Notes under the pieces: generated by a model | The model's database searches: none | The model's input: the letters and a program-made list of their open reading frames with translations, nothing else | Told to the model about the DNA's origin: nothing | Position numbers and translations under genes: made by a program | In this document: piece after piece, positions 18,957 through 29,550 of the stretch | Layout: the number at the start of each line of letters is the position of its first letter | Numbering within the stretch: the first letter of the stretch is position 1 | Origin: Saccharomycopsis malanga | Taxonomy: Eukaryota > Ascomycota > Saccharomycetes > Ascoideales > Saccharomycopsidaceae | Length of the DNA: 64,000 nt | Reading direction: 5' to 3' | Assembly (NCBI GenBank): GCA_004014935.1 | Contig: CP025325.1 | Location: 2,294,001 to 2,358,000, forward strand

Positions 18957-20648
18957 ATGTCAGATTTCTTTCCAAATGAAGCAATAGATCCGTATTCTGA
19001 GCAGCCTGTCGAGCGTGAGCATGGCAAAAATAAGACTGCACAACAGTCAATTGCAACTGACAATCAAACGAGCAGTACCATGGATGGACAAAGTTTGATA
19101 CAGGAGGCTAATACTAGCAGCAATAGCGTTGATGATGATAATATTGATCCATATTCTGGCGAAAGACTTGAACCAACAAAAACGTTTCAATCCGCAAATG
19201 AAGAGTCATCAGTAAATGCCGAGAAAAGTACGGACAATACTCAAAAAGACGCTGACGGGAGAAGCTATGAAGAATATGATTATAATGCGTTACACAGAAG
19301 GCCTAGAAAGAGAAAACTCGTTGGCGGAGATAAACAGGTCAGCGCGTTTTCATTGAGAAACAGAGTAAATGAAGAAGATCGTTCAAGGGAAGCCAACAGA
19401 AGTAGTTATGATAATGCTGACGATTACTCCAACGATAATAGTTTATCACAGGAGCCTGAAGAAAGCAAACCTGTTATGCCTACCCCTTCGTTGTTGTCAT
19501 CATCTGCAACTAACTCCTCATTGTTGACAACAGCTACGGATTCTCCTGCTCCTGCTTGGATGAAGCCGCAAGATGTTCAGCAAGAACGCAAATTGAAGAA
19601 GCCGAAACGTAGAACAGATATTGATGCTCAAGCCCGCAGGGCCCAGCAAATAAGAGAGCGTGAAGCAGAGATTGAACAGCGTAATTTAGAGCTCGAAAGA
19701 CAGACTATTGCCCAGAAACAGAAAGTTGATGATATTGTACGAAGTCATTATAATCAAAGAGCGCATGTAGCGCGTAATGAAAAACGGAATGAGTCGCAAA
19801 TTTACAAGTTGAGAAACTTCAATAATGTTTTGAAGTACATGTTGATTGGAAAGTATGCCAAACAAAACGATAAAGTTTTGGATTTAGCTTGTGGTAAGGG
19901 TGGCGATTTATTTAAATGGCAGAAGGCATGCGTTTCCCTTTATATAGGTCTTGACATATCGCCATCCTCAATTGAGGAAGCTATAAAAAGATATCAAAGG
20001 ATCAAGTACAGAAATTTTGAAGCATTTTTTGCGACTGCTGACGCATTTGGTAAAAGTATTGACGAAGCACTCTCAATATTTCCACCACAGGCTCTTCAAT
20101 TTCCGGTAGACGTTGTTTCTATCCAGTTTGCTTTGCATTATGCTTTTGAGTCTGAAGAGAAGATCCGTAATACATTGGCAAATATCTCCAGCCATTTGAA
20201 GGTAGGTGGTACATTTATTGGTACCATTCCGTCTTCTGACTTTATCAAATACAAGATTAAGTCTTTGAGACCAGGCGAGAAAAAATGGGGAAACTCAATT
20301 TATAGTGTCGAGTTCCTTGAACCACCTCCTAAGAATGGCGTATGGAAATCACCATATGGTAACACTTATATTTATTATTTGAAAGATGCTGTTGACCATG
20401 TACCAGAATACGTTGTACCTTTTGAATCGTTAAGATCACTTGCTGAGGAATACGATTTAGAATTACGTTACAAAAAATCGTTCTTCGAGTTTTACAATGA
20501 AGAGATTCCACACTGGCATAATAAACTTACCCCAAAGTTGTTAAATGGATTGAAACGGTCAGATGGAAAATTGGGACTCGAGGGAGAGAACAAGCAGGCT
20601 GCTGAATTTTATTTGGCTTTCGCTTTTGAAAAGACTGGATATCAATAG
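18957..20648 (+). CDS. ABD1: mRNA cap (guanine-N7) methyltransferase
   Basis: Abd1 methylates the GpppN cap with S-adenosylmethionine, the last step of cap 0 formation, in the nucleus. The 563-residue product has a long polar N-terminal half, then a Class I methyltransferase domain. The SAM-binding motif VLDLACGKGGDLFKW spans residues 307-321, followed by the acidic strand YIGLDIS. Further on, VVSIQFALHYAFES and VGGTFIGTIPSSD are cap-methyltransferase blocks, and the end AEFYLAFAFEKT is conserved. Saccharomyces Abd1 has 436 residues; the extra length is in the disordered N-terminus. All CTG triplets in the gene lie out of frame. ATG 18957 is the first in frame. Confidence 0.97.
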   Translation: MSDFFPNEAIDPYSEQPVEREHGKNKTAQQSIATDNQTSSTMDGQSLIQEANTSSNSVDDDNIDPYSGERLEPTKTFQSANEESSVNAEKSTDNTQKDADGRSYEEYDYNALHRRPRKRKLVGGDKQVSAFSLRNRVNEEDRSREANRSSYDNADDYSNDNSLSQEPEESKPVMPTPSLLSSSATNSSLLTTATDSPAPAWMKPQDVQQERKLKKPKRRTDIDAQARRAQQIREREAEIEQRNLELERQTIAQKQKVDDIVRSHYNQRAHVARNEKRNESQIYKLRNFNNVLKYMLIGKYAKQNDKVLDLACGKGGDLFKWQKACVSLYIGLDISPSSIEEAIKRYQRIKYRNFEAFFATADAFGKSIDEALSIFPPQALQFPVDVVSIQFALHYAFESEEKIRNTLANISSHLKVGGTFIGTIPSSDFIKYKIKSLRPGEKKWGNSIYSVEFLEPPPKNGVWKSPYGNTYIYYLKDAVDHVPEYVVPFESLRSLAEEYDLELRYKKSFFEFYNEEIPHWHNKLTPKLLNGLKRSDGKLGLEGENKQAAEFYLAFAFEKTGYQ

Positions 20649-20692
20649 TTAGCGGGGTAATAGAATATAGTAAATTATGATAATGTATGTTA

Positions 20693-20697
<5 letters not shown>

Positions 20698-20731
<34 letters not shown>
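20698..20731. repeat. Poly-T tract, 34 nt
   Basis: Uninterrupted run of T about 50 bp after the ABD1 stop. Length in the live genome may differ because such runs are unstable and hard to sequence. Confidence 0.9.
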
Positions 20732-20733
<2 letters not shown>

Positions 20734-21299
20734 TTTGGAAATAATTGTATGTAAAACAAGGTTAAAAACTCTTTTCAAAAGTCACTCAATATAATCCTCA
20801 AAGCACATATTTTTATGTAACTGAGGTGCAGTTTTTAATACAACATCAATATGTTGAGATACTGAGGATTGATGAGAACAATATTCGCTAGAGTTTTTGT
20901 CACTTTTACTATACCTTTGAAAATCAAGGCGAACTTTTCATCTCAGCTAAGCTTTTCATATACATTTTTCAAGATGATATCTTGAAACGAAAAAGTATAT
21001 AATAAAACTAAGATTATTCACTAATATTGAGCTTTTGACACGCATTACAAATGATTTTAAATAGTTAATAGACAAACGATCGATTCAATATAAACTATTG
21101 GATAAGAGAATGGAATAAATGAGAAGGAAAAAACAGAGTAGTGCCTTTATGGGATTTTTGATAGCACCTTCAGAGTAAAATAAAGCATTGGGTAATTTGT
21201 ATATGGTTTTCTTATTATTTGAGTCAATGTGAATGGCTTTGGCTTTGGTTTTTTTTTTTGGATTCTATTTTAATTTACTTATTTTTCTTTGTTGTTGTT

Positions 21300-21301
<2 letters not shown>

Positions 21302-21375
<74 letters not shown>
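21302..21375. repeat. Poly-T tract, 74 nt
   Basis: Uninterrupted run of T preceded by GTTGTTGTTGG. It is extreme for a yeast intergenic region and would be poly(A) if read on the other strand. Confidence 0.9.
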
Positions 21376-21916
21376 CTGGATAGCTTTTCTAGTGAATAAG
21401 ATTCATGTGTGTGACTCTTTTGATAAACCAAAACTTTTAACAACAGCCTAATTGTTCATTTGTCTATCCGTGAGACAGGCAAATGAAAGAAAAAAGGAAC
21501 AGTGAGATTCAAAAGTAGTAGTAGTCAAACACTAGTCAGAAGCAAAATGGTGTGTAGAAGAACAAAAGAAGACAAAGACCAGCAGAATCTGATTGTAGCA
21601 AAAAAACATTCGCCGTAAATAAACAAAAGATAAAAAGTCACAAGAGTAAAAAAAAAAAATATATATATAAAATCATGTCAAAAAAAATATCAGAAACAAA
21701 AAGTAAAATCAGAGAGTAAATCAAGCAGATTGAAAACAAATTAAAGTAAGTTATTGTTGAGAGAAAGAAATTTGGAAAAACATGAAAGCAAAGGGCAAGT
21801 ACAAACAATGATAAAAAAGAATAAAAATAGAAAAGGAGAGAACTCCAAACAGTGCTGCCCAAAATTTTGCAGAATTCAGCAGATACTACTAGCACAAGGT
21901 TTAAAGGTGCGTATGT

Positions 21917-23671
21917 TCACTTCGATGATAAAATCCATTTTTGCCAGTCTTCCTTCAACTTCACTTCGTCACCATCTTCAATCAATTCCAAACTTGGAAT
22001 TTGTTCAATAGCAGTACGAAGTACGTCAAGGACCTCAACCTCTTCTTCTTTGGACAAGGTTGGTTTTGCTTCTCTGAAAACCAATATTTTGAGTCTGTTG
22101 AATTGCAAAAGCGCATTTAGTGGAACTCCACCAGTAGTTTTGTTCATCAAGCCTTTTAAGTGTTGATCCTTAACAAGGTTTTCCACAGAAAAGTAGTATG
22201 TTATTTGCTTGATAACTGCTCCTATTCTAGGGTCACCAAAAGGTTGAAGAGGTATCTGAGGAATGAACAGTTGTTGGAAACCAGCACCCAAAGGATGAGG
22301 AGGGAATTGAGGAACAAAAGGCTGAGCGAAGCCACTAGGTGAGCCGGTAAAATTGTTCGGAAAGAATGGTTGTTGTAAATGTTGCGGAGTTGGAGAGCCG
22401 AATTTGGGTAATGGTGCTTGAGGACCAACACTAGAAGTTCTTCTGCTAGGAGAATTGCTACTTGCAGCGCTATCATTCTCAGTATAAGAGCGATCGGAAG
22501 AGTAACCAGCACTATTGTTTGGCTTAAATTTAAGGCTAGGATCAAATGGCTGACTACCAAATTGAACAGGCGCAATAGGATTCTGGAAATACATTGGGTT
22601 GACATAACCCATGGAAGCAGCAGCATAAAATGGATTCATATATGGAACTTGACCATAATAAGGAGCTCCAAAATTATTGACAGGTGGATATTGATTTCTG
22701 TAATTGTTATTGTTATTATATTTGCTATTGTACTTGTTAAAACCACCAAAATTATTACCATACGAGGCTCCTCCTCCGTAGTTATTGTTATCGTAAAAAC
22801 TTTTATTGCGCTGTTTGAATCCATTCTTATGTTTGTAGTTGTTCCGATGGTTGTTAGGATACTTCTTATCATGAGAAACGTCTTCTAATGCCTTGGCATC
22901 TTGTTCTTGTGTAGTACCTGCTCCACTATTGTTGTCATCAGCAAGTGTCAATTTCTCGGTATCTTGAGAAAGAGTTTCCGAATCTGACGAGGCCCCAGCG
23001 CTATCCAGAGGTTTTGAATTATCCTGAGTGTCATTAGAGGTTTTAACGGGACTAGAGAGCGTAGTAGAGCCTTCAGCAGATTTTACCACATCTGTTGGAC
23101 TTTTAGTTGGCTTTTCTGAAAAACTTTTGTTTGCTTTGACGGATCCTGTATCTTTCCCGGCAACATCTTTACCCTTATGTTTATTAGTTGTACTATCTTT
23201 AGCAGAACTATTATAGCTGCTGTTATTGCTACTATTATTGGTGTGATTTTCATTGCCTTCTCTGGAACCATTTGTTTTTGACTTGGATTTTTTTTTCTTA
23301 GATTTACTCTTTGGTTTTGGCTTGTTACTAGACAATTCAATCTCAGCCTCAGTGTATGGCAACCATTTCTCAGTTCTTGAAAATTTGGCTTTATTTTTAG
23401 GACCCTCGTTTGGTGACAGATTCTTTGCATTTTCCTTATCGTTCTCTAAAAATTCTGATGCTTTAGGCTGATTGAGCAAGTTTCCTTTTTCTGAATTTGT
23501 AGGCTTTGAGGTAGAAGGAACAGGTTTACTGGAAGTCACCGATTTGATAGATGTCACGGAAGACTTTCTTTGAGTCCAAGGATTGACTTGAGGAACTGGG
23601 GCTGGAAGCAATACCGAATGTGTTGAAGAAGGGTCTTCAGGAGGAACAGATTCAGGCTTAGCGCTAGACAT
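21917..23671 (-). CDS. SRO9: La-motif RNA-binding protein, Sro9/Slf1 type
   Basis: Sro9 and Slf1 bind translating mRNAs in the cytoplasm and affect mRNA stability. The 584-residue product begins MSSAKPESVPPEDPSS and has VNPWTQRKSS, typical of the family N-terminus, near residue 29. The middle is low complexity: Lys/Ser-rich (KPKSKSKKKKSKSK), then Asn/Tyr/Gly-rich from about 285 to 345. The C-terminal La motif covers residues about 484-565, with IKQITYYFSVENLVKDQHLKGLM and VPLNALLQFNRLKIL. There is no RRM after it, which fits the LARP1-type branch of yeast Sro9. Single-copy status cannot be judged here, so Sro9 and Slf1 are not separated. Confidence 0.87.
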   Translation of the reverse strand: MSSAKPESVPPEDPSSTHSVLLPAPVPQVNPWTQRKSSVTSIKSVTSSKPVPSTSKPTNSEKGNLLNQPKASEFLENDKENAKNLSPNEGPKNKAKFSRTEKWLPYTEAEIELSSNKPKPKSKSKKKKSKSKTNGSREGNENHTNNSSNNSSYNSSAKDSTTNKHKGKDVAGKDTGSVKANKSFSEKPTKSPTDVVKSAEGSTTLSSPVKTSNDTQDNSKPLDSAGASSDSETLSQDTEKLTLADDNNSGAGTTQEQDAKALEDVSHDKKYPNNHRNNYKHKNGFKQRNKSFYDNNNYGGGASYGNNFGGFNKYNSKYNNNNNYRNQYPPVNNFGAPYYGQVPYMNPFYAAASMGYVNPMYFQNPIAPVQFGSQPFDPSLKFKPNNSAGYSSDRSYTENDSAASSNSPSRRTSSVGPQAPLPKFGSPTPQHLQQPFFPNNFTGSPSGFAQPFVPQFPPHPLGAGFQQLFIPQIPLQPFGDPRIGAVIKQITYYFSVENLVKDQHLKGLMNKTTGGVPLNALLQFNRLKILVFREAKPTLSKEEEVEVLDVLRTAIEQIPSLELIEDGDEVKLKEDWQKWILSSK

Positions 23672-24956
23672 TGTGGTTATAATAACAATTGTTATTTGTT
23701 TATTTTAGTTTTTGGGACTATATGCTACCTGCTTTCAAGCTCTTTGCTTGGTTGATACTTCAACGAGTAAGACGACTAATTTGTTAAGCGAACAATTGAG
23801 TACTAATGAACCTGGTATAAACAGCGCTTGACGATTATAACTTCCTGTTTAGTCGGTTCGTATAAGAGTGACAGCGAGTTTTTGGGACTTTTTTTTTCCA
23901 AAATTTCAGTTTTTCCAAGATATTTTGGCTTTTTTCGCTTTTGCAAAAATCCGGTTGACGGAGAAACAATAGAGACGGATTTTAATCAAAATATGTTATT
24001 GCAACAGACTCAAGTATGAGTAACTAAACAAGTTTTTTTAGAGACTAACTGGAATGTGAATGTGCTGATGTAAAAAGTGATGAACAACTTGCGGGTTGTT
24101 CTTGTTGAGCGGTTTTCCTTCTTTTTTCGGGGCCATAATTGGGCTTTTTTTAAAACTTTATGCGAGACATGCGACGGGAAACTGGGAGTATTTAGCTACC
24201 ACTGAATTAAAGGAATAGTGTACATAGAGTTTGAAGAAAGGAAAAAAAGGGGTAGTGTAGCTTTATAATGAATAAACAAATTTGATGATATATTGAGACA
24301 TTTAAATAATGCATGGTGTTTAGTAGGGAGGCCCATGAGGTATTATTATGTTCAATTGTGAGTGAAAGCGATAATGAGTAATGTACGCTAAATCGTGGAT
24401 ATTCTGGTATCATTACCAAGCATTACTTATCAAATAATAGTTTCAAAATACTAAACCTGGACGGGAACACTTTAAGGCTGTTAGGAGGCCTGTTTTTGTA
24501 TAGATTTATTTCGCACTTCAAGAAAAATTTTATTACATCAAAATTTCAATAAACAGCAACTCTTAAAACACATAGCCATTCAACGTATTTTGTAATCAAT
24601 ATTTGGCTAAAGCGTGATTGAAAAGGCATCTTAGATCTCTCATGCTCTGAAATTGATGTGCCTTCACTGTAAATGTTTAGTGTTGATGTGTAATAACACG
24701 ATTTATTCTACATATGGAGTATTCGTCTTAAAATATAGAAATTTTGAGCAAGTAAACTCACCTACTATGTATTAATTGGTTTTGTAAAATACTGGCTATA
24801 TACTTTACTATCAGAATGTTCAGAATTCATTCAATTTTGAGCTCAAAAATCCTCTCTTGCTAATAACCTTATCTCTAACAATCAGCATCTTTCCTGAAAC
24901 ACCATTTTTGCATTTTAGCTTGATTACATTAATATATCAAATTTCCGTTTTTAGGA
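23672..24956. other. 1.28-kb gap: SRO9 promoter and RFC4 3' flank
   Basis: No gene is supported. A pyrimidine-rich stretch with CTTTTTTTTTCC lies about 200 bp upstream of SRO9. The rest is featureless AT-rich DNA. Confidence 0.5.
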
Positions 24957-25922
24957 TCATGACAAATCACTTATTCTAGCCAACAAACCAGCAATTTGAA
25001 GATATGAAGACACACCCTCAAGCACTCTCATATGAGTTATTCCTATTTCTCTAATTATATCTAATCTACGATCCTCGTTTATTTCAAAAAGCGCCTTGAT
25101 GACTCGGAAACTTGTAGTGACAATGTCGATAGGCGAGTATCCTTTTTCCCAAAGAGAATTTAACTGGCCAATACTTTCGTCAATCTTCTTGTTATTGGCA
25201 AAAATAATCATTTGTCGCACGACCAAGGGATGTGGTTGGTCAACCACCTTGAAGACATTCTCTCCATTAACGAATCCAAATCCAGATACCGTGCTTTGCA
25301 AATTGTTAATTGCCTGTCTCATATCTCCTTCAGCAGTAAAAATCAAAGCTTCCAATCCGTCATTAGAATACTTGACATCTTCAAAGTTGATGATCTCCAA
25401 AAGTCTCTTTAACACCTCATCATCTGCGATCTTGCTATATCGAAGGATCGCACATCTGGATTGCAAAGGTTCGATAATTTTGTTCGACTGATTACAGGCA
25501 AAGGCAAATCTCGTGGTGTTCGAATATATCTCCATGGTTCTTCTCAATGCCTGCTGAGCACCAGGGGTCATGGAGTCAGCCTCATCTAATATAATGATCT
25601 TGTGTCTTCCAGGAGGCAATTGAACCTTTTTTTGAGCGAACTGCTTGATTTTGTTTCTAACAACATCAATTCCTCTGTCATCAGATGCGTTCAATTCTAG
25701 TGTTGCCTCATTATATGCGTTACCTAACAATTCACGAGCCAAACAATGAATCGACGTCGTTTTACCAATACCAGGAAGCCCAGATATAATAACATGAGGC
25801 ATATTACCGTCTGCAGCAATCACCTTGAGCCGTTCTATGGTCTCGCGATTGCCTACAATATCTTCCAAAACCTTTGGTCTATATTTTTCCACCCATGGGA
25901 GCTCTAGAGTTAAAGGTGGCAT
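24957..25922 (-). CDS. RFC4: Replication factor C subunit 4 (clamp loader ATPase)
   Basis: Rfc4 is one of the small subunits of the RFC pentamer that loads PCNA on primer-template junctions. The 321-residue product starts [16 protein letters not shown]. Walker [10 protein letters not shown] has Lys54. [13 protein letters not shown] and the Walker [20 protein letters not shown] follow. The arginine-finger motif SRCAIL lies beyond these, and the C-terminal collar helices close the chain. I chose ATG 25922 because it aligns with the Saccharomyces start; an in-frame ATG 43 codons upstream (26051) would add residues unlike the family and is probably leader. It shares a divergent promoter with HMI1 that contains an MCB. 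Confidence 0.96.
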   Translation of the reverse strand: MPPLTLELPWVEKYRPKVLEDIVGNRETIERLKVIAADGNMPHVIISGLPGIGKTTSIHCLARELLGNAYNEATLELNASDDRGIDVVRNKIKQFAQKKVQLPPGRHKIIILDEADSMTPGAQQALRRTMEIYSNTTRFAFACNQSNKIIEPLQSRCAILRYSKIADDEVLKRLLEIINFEDVKYSNDGLEALIFTAEGDMRQAINNLQSTVSGFGFVNGENVFKVVDQPHPLVVRQMIIFANNKKIDESIGQLNSLWEKGYSPIDIVTTSFRVIKALFEINEDRRLDIIREIGITHMRVLEGVSSYLQIAGLLARISDLS

Positions 25923-26367
25923 TGTATGATGGTTGCTGAGGTGTACTGACTCTGTAACTTGATGATTGTAATTCTTACAATAATTAATCTTTAACTGAAA
26001 TACTGATGCTAATTTCTCAATATCCCTTGCACAATCAAAGATTCTCAGCACCCTATAATAAAGAAGCTACTTAATCAATTGATATTTACCACTGATAGAA
26101 TATCAAAAACAGTTTTGTTAAAAAGGCCAAATGGATTAGGTTGACACGCGTCTGAAATGGTGCAAAATTGTGAAAAAAAAAATTTTGGCGACAGAGAAAT
26201 CCGCACCAGCGGTACACTATATAACTTGCTGAATTTGATAAACCATCAAATAGCTTTGGCTGAAAACTGAGAAAATACAAAGCTATTTATAGGTATGATA
26301 ATACATGCATATCATAGTAAGCCTTTAATGCTAGTTAAATAAATGTTTGAAAACAAAGAGCTCCACA
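25923..26367. promoter_or_regulatory. RFC4/HMI1 divergent promoter with MCB box
   Basis: ACGCGT at 26146-26151 is the MBF site (MCB) of G1/S replication genes. It is about 225 bp before the RFC4 start, the gene expected to use it. No separate gene is seen. Confidence 0.6.
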
Positions 26368-28698
26368 ATGGATGCAAGTGTTGAAAACTCTTCGGAAAAT
26401 CTTCTGGTGAATATTGAAGTCCATGTTACTCCACGCCAAAAAGAAGCCATATTATTTGACCATGATCCTAATAAAGTCAATGTCATCATAGCCGGCCCTG
26501 GATGTGGAAAAACCCAAGTGTTGGCAAACCGCGTCGCTCATTTGGTATCCTGTGGGATTGATCCTTCTCAAATTTTGGTTTTATCGTTGACAAATATGGC
26601 AGTCAACAATATACGATCCAAACTAAAAGATGTGTTTAACTCATCATTGGATGATAACGATCACGGTAATATAAGCTCCAGAAGGGCAAGCGTCGCTGAA
26701 AACCAGATTTGGGAGCTGGTCCATGTCCATACGTTTCATGCGTTTGCTCATAAAGTTGTTACCGAACATTGTCCAGGAAAAGTGCTTCGTATTATCGATG
26801 ACCTCAGTTGGACAACTGTTGCTAAATTGGTAAGCCATAAGGACGTGAATCGCTATAACGTTGGAAAGTTGCTTGATATGGATTTTACTAATGGCAATGA
26901 TGACATTCTTCCGAACAGTAAGGTTTCCAGAATTGTTGACCAACTAACACGTTACGGATTGGTGAGCTTTAAAGAAATGCTACGTAGTTGCGTGTCTATA
27001 TTACTGGAGAATCCAGAGATCATCGACAATAGTTATAAGGTCATAGTCATTGACGAAATTCAGGATATTGTACAAGATTTATTGCCATTTATTAAATTAC
27101 TATTCAATTCACAATGCCATTTGACAATTGCTGGCGATCCAAATCAAAGTATCTATGGCTTCTTGGGCTCTCAAAAAGTTTTCCGTATTACCGAAGGTCT
27201 TTTGTTAAATGTGGAAAGCAGAAAGGAAGTCTACGAAATCCAACTCACAGATTGTTTCCGGTCGTCTTCAGAACTCATTGACTTCACAAATCAGTTTAGT
27301 CCGTTGCCACTTTCTTCCATACGCGATAGTAATTTGGAGACCCTGTATGAAGTATTGAAACCGGTCTTAAAAGCGCCATCAGAGATGGCCCAGACATATG
27401 ACTACATTTGTCAAGAAATTTTGCGGATTCTTTACAAATCAGCTAATACTATCCAGCCTAACGACATTGTCATACTAGCTGCGTATAATCGCACAATATA
27501 TGATTTTCGGTCAGTGGCAAGTTACTATGGGATCCCAACGAAACGAGCCTCCCAAATGCCCAACTGGATGGAATCAAATGTTGGGTTCTTACTATATTTT
27601 CTCAAGATTATATACAATCCTGGCGATAATGATTTTGCTTTGATTTCCTGCTTGTTGCTCATTAACGGGATCAGGCAGACTAGCGTTGACAAGATTATGG
27701 AGGCATCTGCTGCTAAAGAACAATCCATTTGGGAATACTTGATCCTGCAAAAAAAATTGTCCAGCAAAAAGCTACAAAACTTTGTTTCTCTTACTGAGCA
27801 GCGGCTTGAGCTTTATAATAGCTCAACTAGCGACTTGCAAAAAATAAATGACCCAAAGTTCATCTTCAATGATTTGTTACAGTTTATTACAGATGCAGAC
27901 TGCTTCCAGAAACTATTCGCGATCAGGGATCTTACTGAGGAGAAAATAGAACAATTGAAAGCAGATCTAGATGAGTTTTACTGGGCTTTCCTTCAACAGG
28001 CTTCGAAAACAAAACCAAATGAGATGTCGTTGCTAGAATGGATTGAATCAGGTTATAACATAGATAAGCCTTTGGAAGTTGATCACCACAGGACAAATAC
28101 TAATGAGGAAAACGGAAGAGTATTCGAAAGTCAAGCCGTAAACATTTCAACCATTCATTCTGCAAAAGGAATGGAGTTTCCTGTTGTTTTTATTATTGCA
28201 GACAATACACAAATAACTGATATTATCAGCCACACTCTTGCTCATAACACTGATACAGAACAAAATAACCTACCAATTGACGATGACAATGAAACTTATG
28301 AGGAGAAAAAGCGTTTATTCTACGTTGCCAGTACCAGGGCCCGGATGTTTTTGTACATTTGTCCAACTCAACGCAGCTGGTTTTTATCAAAACCAGAAAA
28401 CAGTAAAACTTTGGAAAACATCAACAGTGGAAATATTAACCCTACAGTGACAACAAAGGAACCACTGTTGAACTTACAAAATGTTACAGAGATTGCATCG
28501 TATTTAAAGAGACCAGCTCCGCTGCATTCATTATTCATAAAGCAAAGTGAAAAGTATAAAAAAATAGCCCAAGAATTTGGGTTTCAACAAAGGTTGTATT
28601 CTACATATCGCACATCTGCCTACCGCTTGCAACCATCAACCCACAAAGGATGTACAATCAACTATACTCTATTGTTTCGTCGTGTTGTTAAGCGATAG
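26368..28698 (+). CDS. HMI1: Mitochondrial UvrD/PcrA-like 3'-5' DNA helicase
   Basis: Hmi1 is an SF1 helicase of the mitochondrial inner membrane needed for mtDNA maintenance. Motifs appear in order: TPRQKEAI (Q motif), AGPGCGKTQ with Lys48, VHTFHAFA (Ia), VIVIDEIQDI (II), LTIAGDPNQSIYGFLG (III), LTDCFRSS (IV), STIHSAKGMEFPVVFI (V) and EEKKRLFYVASTRAR (VI). There is no N-terminal presequence. Instead the C-terminus is basic and lacks acids (QQRLYSTYRTSAYRL, then LLFRRVVKR). This fits the known, unusual C-terminal targeting signal of yeast Hmi1. ATG 26368 gives 776 residues; the codons before it include no other ATG in frame. The last 30 bp overlap the POP3 3' end on the other strand. Confidence 0.92.
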   Translation: MDASVENSSENLLVNIEVHVTPRQKEAILFDHDPNKVNVIIAGPGCGKTQVLANRVAHLVSCGIDPSQILVLSLTNMAVNNIRSKLKDVFNSSLDDNDHGNISSRRASVAENQIWELVHVHTFHAFAHKVVTEHCPGKVLRIIDDLSWTTVAKLVSHKDVNRYNVGKLLDMDFTNGNDDILPNSKVSRIVDQLTRYGLVSFKEMLRSCVSILLENPEIIDNSYKVIVIDEIQDIVQDLLPFIKLLFNSQCHLTIAGDPNQSIYGFLGSQKVFRITEGLLLNVESRKEVYEIQLTDCFRSSSELIDFTNQFSPLPLSSIRDSNLETLYEVLKPVLKAPSEMAQTYDYICQEILRILYKSANTIQPNDIVILAAYNRTIYDFRSVASYYGIPTKRASQMPNWMESNVGFLLYFLKIIYNPGDNDFALISCLLLINGIRQTSVDKIMEASAAKEQSIWEYLILQKKLSSKKLQNFVSLTEQRLELYNSSTSDLQKINDPKFIFNDLLQFITDADCFQKLFAIRDLTEEKIEQLKADLDEFYWAFLQQASKTKPNEMSLLEWIESGYNIDKPLEVDHHRTNTNEENGRVFESQAVNISTIHSAKGMEFPVVFIIADNTQITDIISHTLAHNTDTEQNNLPIDDDNETYEEKKRLFYVASTRARMFLYICPTQRSWFLSKPENSKTLENINSGNINPTVTTKEPLLNLQNVTEIASYLKRPAPLHSLFIKQSEKYKKIAQEFGFQQRLYSTYRTSAYRLQPSTHKGCTINYTLLFRRVVKR

Positions 28699-29457
28699 GT
28701 CAGTGCTTCCCTTGGAATCTCCCTTTTTATTTTTCTGCTTTTGGTCATTCTTTTTAGGCAAAATAGGGGCCGTCGTCTTTATGACGTTTATCATAGGTTT
28801 ATTGAAATATGGCATGTTCTCCAACCAAGGTATATGTATCTTCTGTACATTGGACTCAACCAATGTTGCCAATGTTTTGAACTCGGCCGTCCCTTCTAAA
28901 GCCTTTGAAAGGCCAATGACGCCAGCACCCCCTGGAGACGCCACATATTTTAAAGACGGAATTTGACCAAGTTTTTCTTTACTTCCTTTCGACAATTGCA
29001 CTAGCTTTATTGGATCTTGCTGCCCATAAGATGCCGTATAACAGAGTACGGGAAAATGCTCAACCAACAATTTTGGTCTGATGTCATCCTTACATATAAA
29101 AACATATGATAACTGTTTTTCTTTTCTAGTGAACTTGGCATTATCACTCTTCGACTTCCTCTTCAAAACCCTCTGCCGCTGTGCCTGTTCCTCAAGAGTC
29201 TTTGTAGTTGAATTGAATCCCACTGTGATTCCTTCTTTGTTGAGGGCCACATCAGATATCTTCTCAAGTAAACATGTAAGCCCATTGAAAATCTCCTCAG
29301 CAGCAACAGAGTTTATAACTGGCCAAACAACTTCAGGATATGGGGAATCTAATACGGGCTTATATACTTGCCGTCTTTTGTTATTCAACGCCTTGACTGA
29401 ATTTCTGTGCAATATCCCATCAAATGACCTCTTATTCGCAGTTTTGCTTTCAGGCAT
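28669..29457 (-). CDS. POP3: RNase P/MRP protein subunit Pop3
   Basis: Pop3 belongs to both nuclear RNase P (tRNA 5' processing) and RNase MRP (rRNA processing). The 262-residue product contains the family opening KRRQVYKPVLDSPYPEVVWP near residue 27. LLVEHFPVLCYTAS lies in the middle and VQKIHIPWLENMPYFNKPMINVIKTTAPILPKK near the end. Compared with Saccharomyces Pop3 (195 residues) it has a longer N-terminus, a basic linker (LKRKSKSDNAKFTRKEK) and a polar C-terminal tail. The ATG at 29457 is the first in frame. Its last nine codons and stop overlap the end of HMI1. Confidence 0.85.
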   Translation of the reverse strand: MPESKTANKRSFDGILHRNSVKALNNKRRQVYKPVLDSPYPEVVWPVINSVAAEEIFNGLTCLLEKISDVALNKEGITVGFNSTTKTLEEQAQRQRVLKRKSKSDNAKFTRKEKQLSYVFICKDDIRPKLLVEHFPVLCYTASYGQQDPIKLVQLSKGSKEKLGQIPSLKYVASPGGAGVIGLSKALEGTAEFKTLATLVESNVQKIHIPWLENMPYFNKPMINVIKTTAPILPKKNDQKQKNKKGDSKGSTDLSLNNTTKQ

Positions 29458-29550
29458 ATCGTCACTCTTAAACTGGTTGCAATATTGCTTCAATTGATCC
29501 TTTTGATTTATTCTCTATAAACCAACCCTCTTCTACCCCATACATCACAC

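Larger units (their letters stand above)
20649..21916. other. 1.27-kb convergent gap with long poly-T tracts
   Basis: ABD1 and SRO9 converge here. No gene is seen. The gap holds T34 (20698-20731) and T74 (21302-21375). The part from about 21480 to 21900 is purine-rich on the plus strand, that is pyrimidine-rich in the sense of the SRO9 transcript. Confidence 0.6.

Noticed and set aside
21233-21451. A 72-codon plus-strand frame made largely of Phe
   Set aside because: It is the translation of the T74 tract; no real protein is implied.
25923-26051. 43-codon in-frame extension of RFC4
   Set aside because: It has no counterpart in the family and the ATG at 25922 fits the conserved start.
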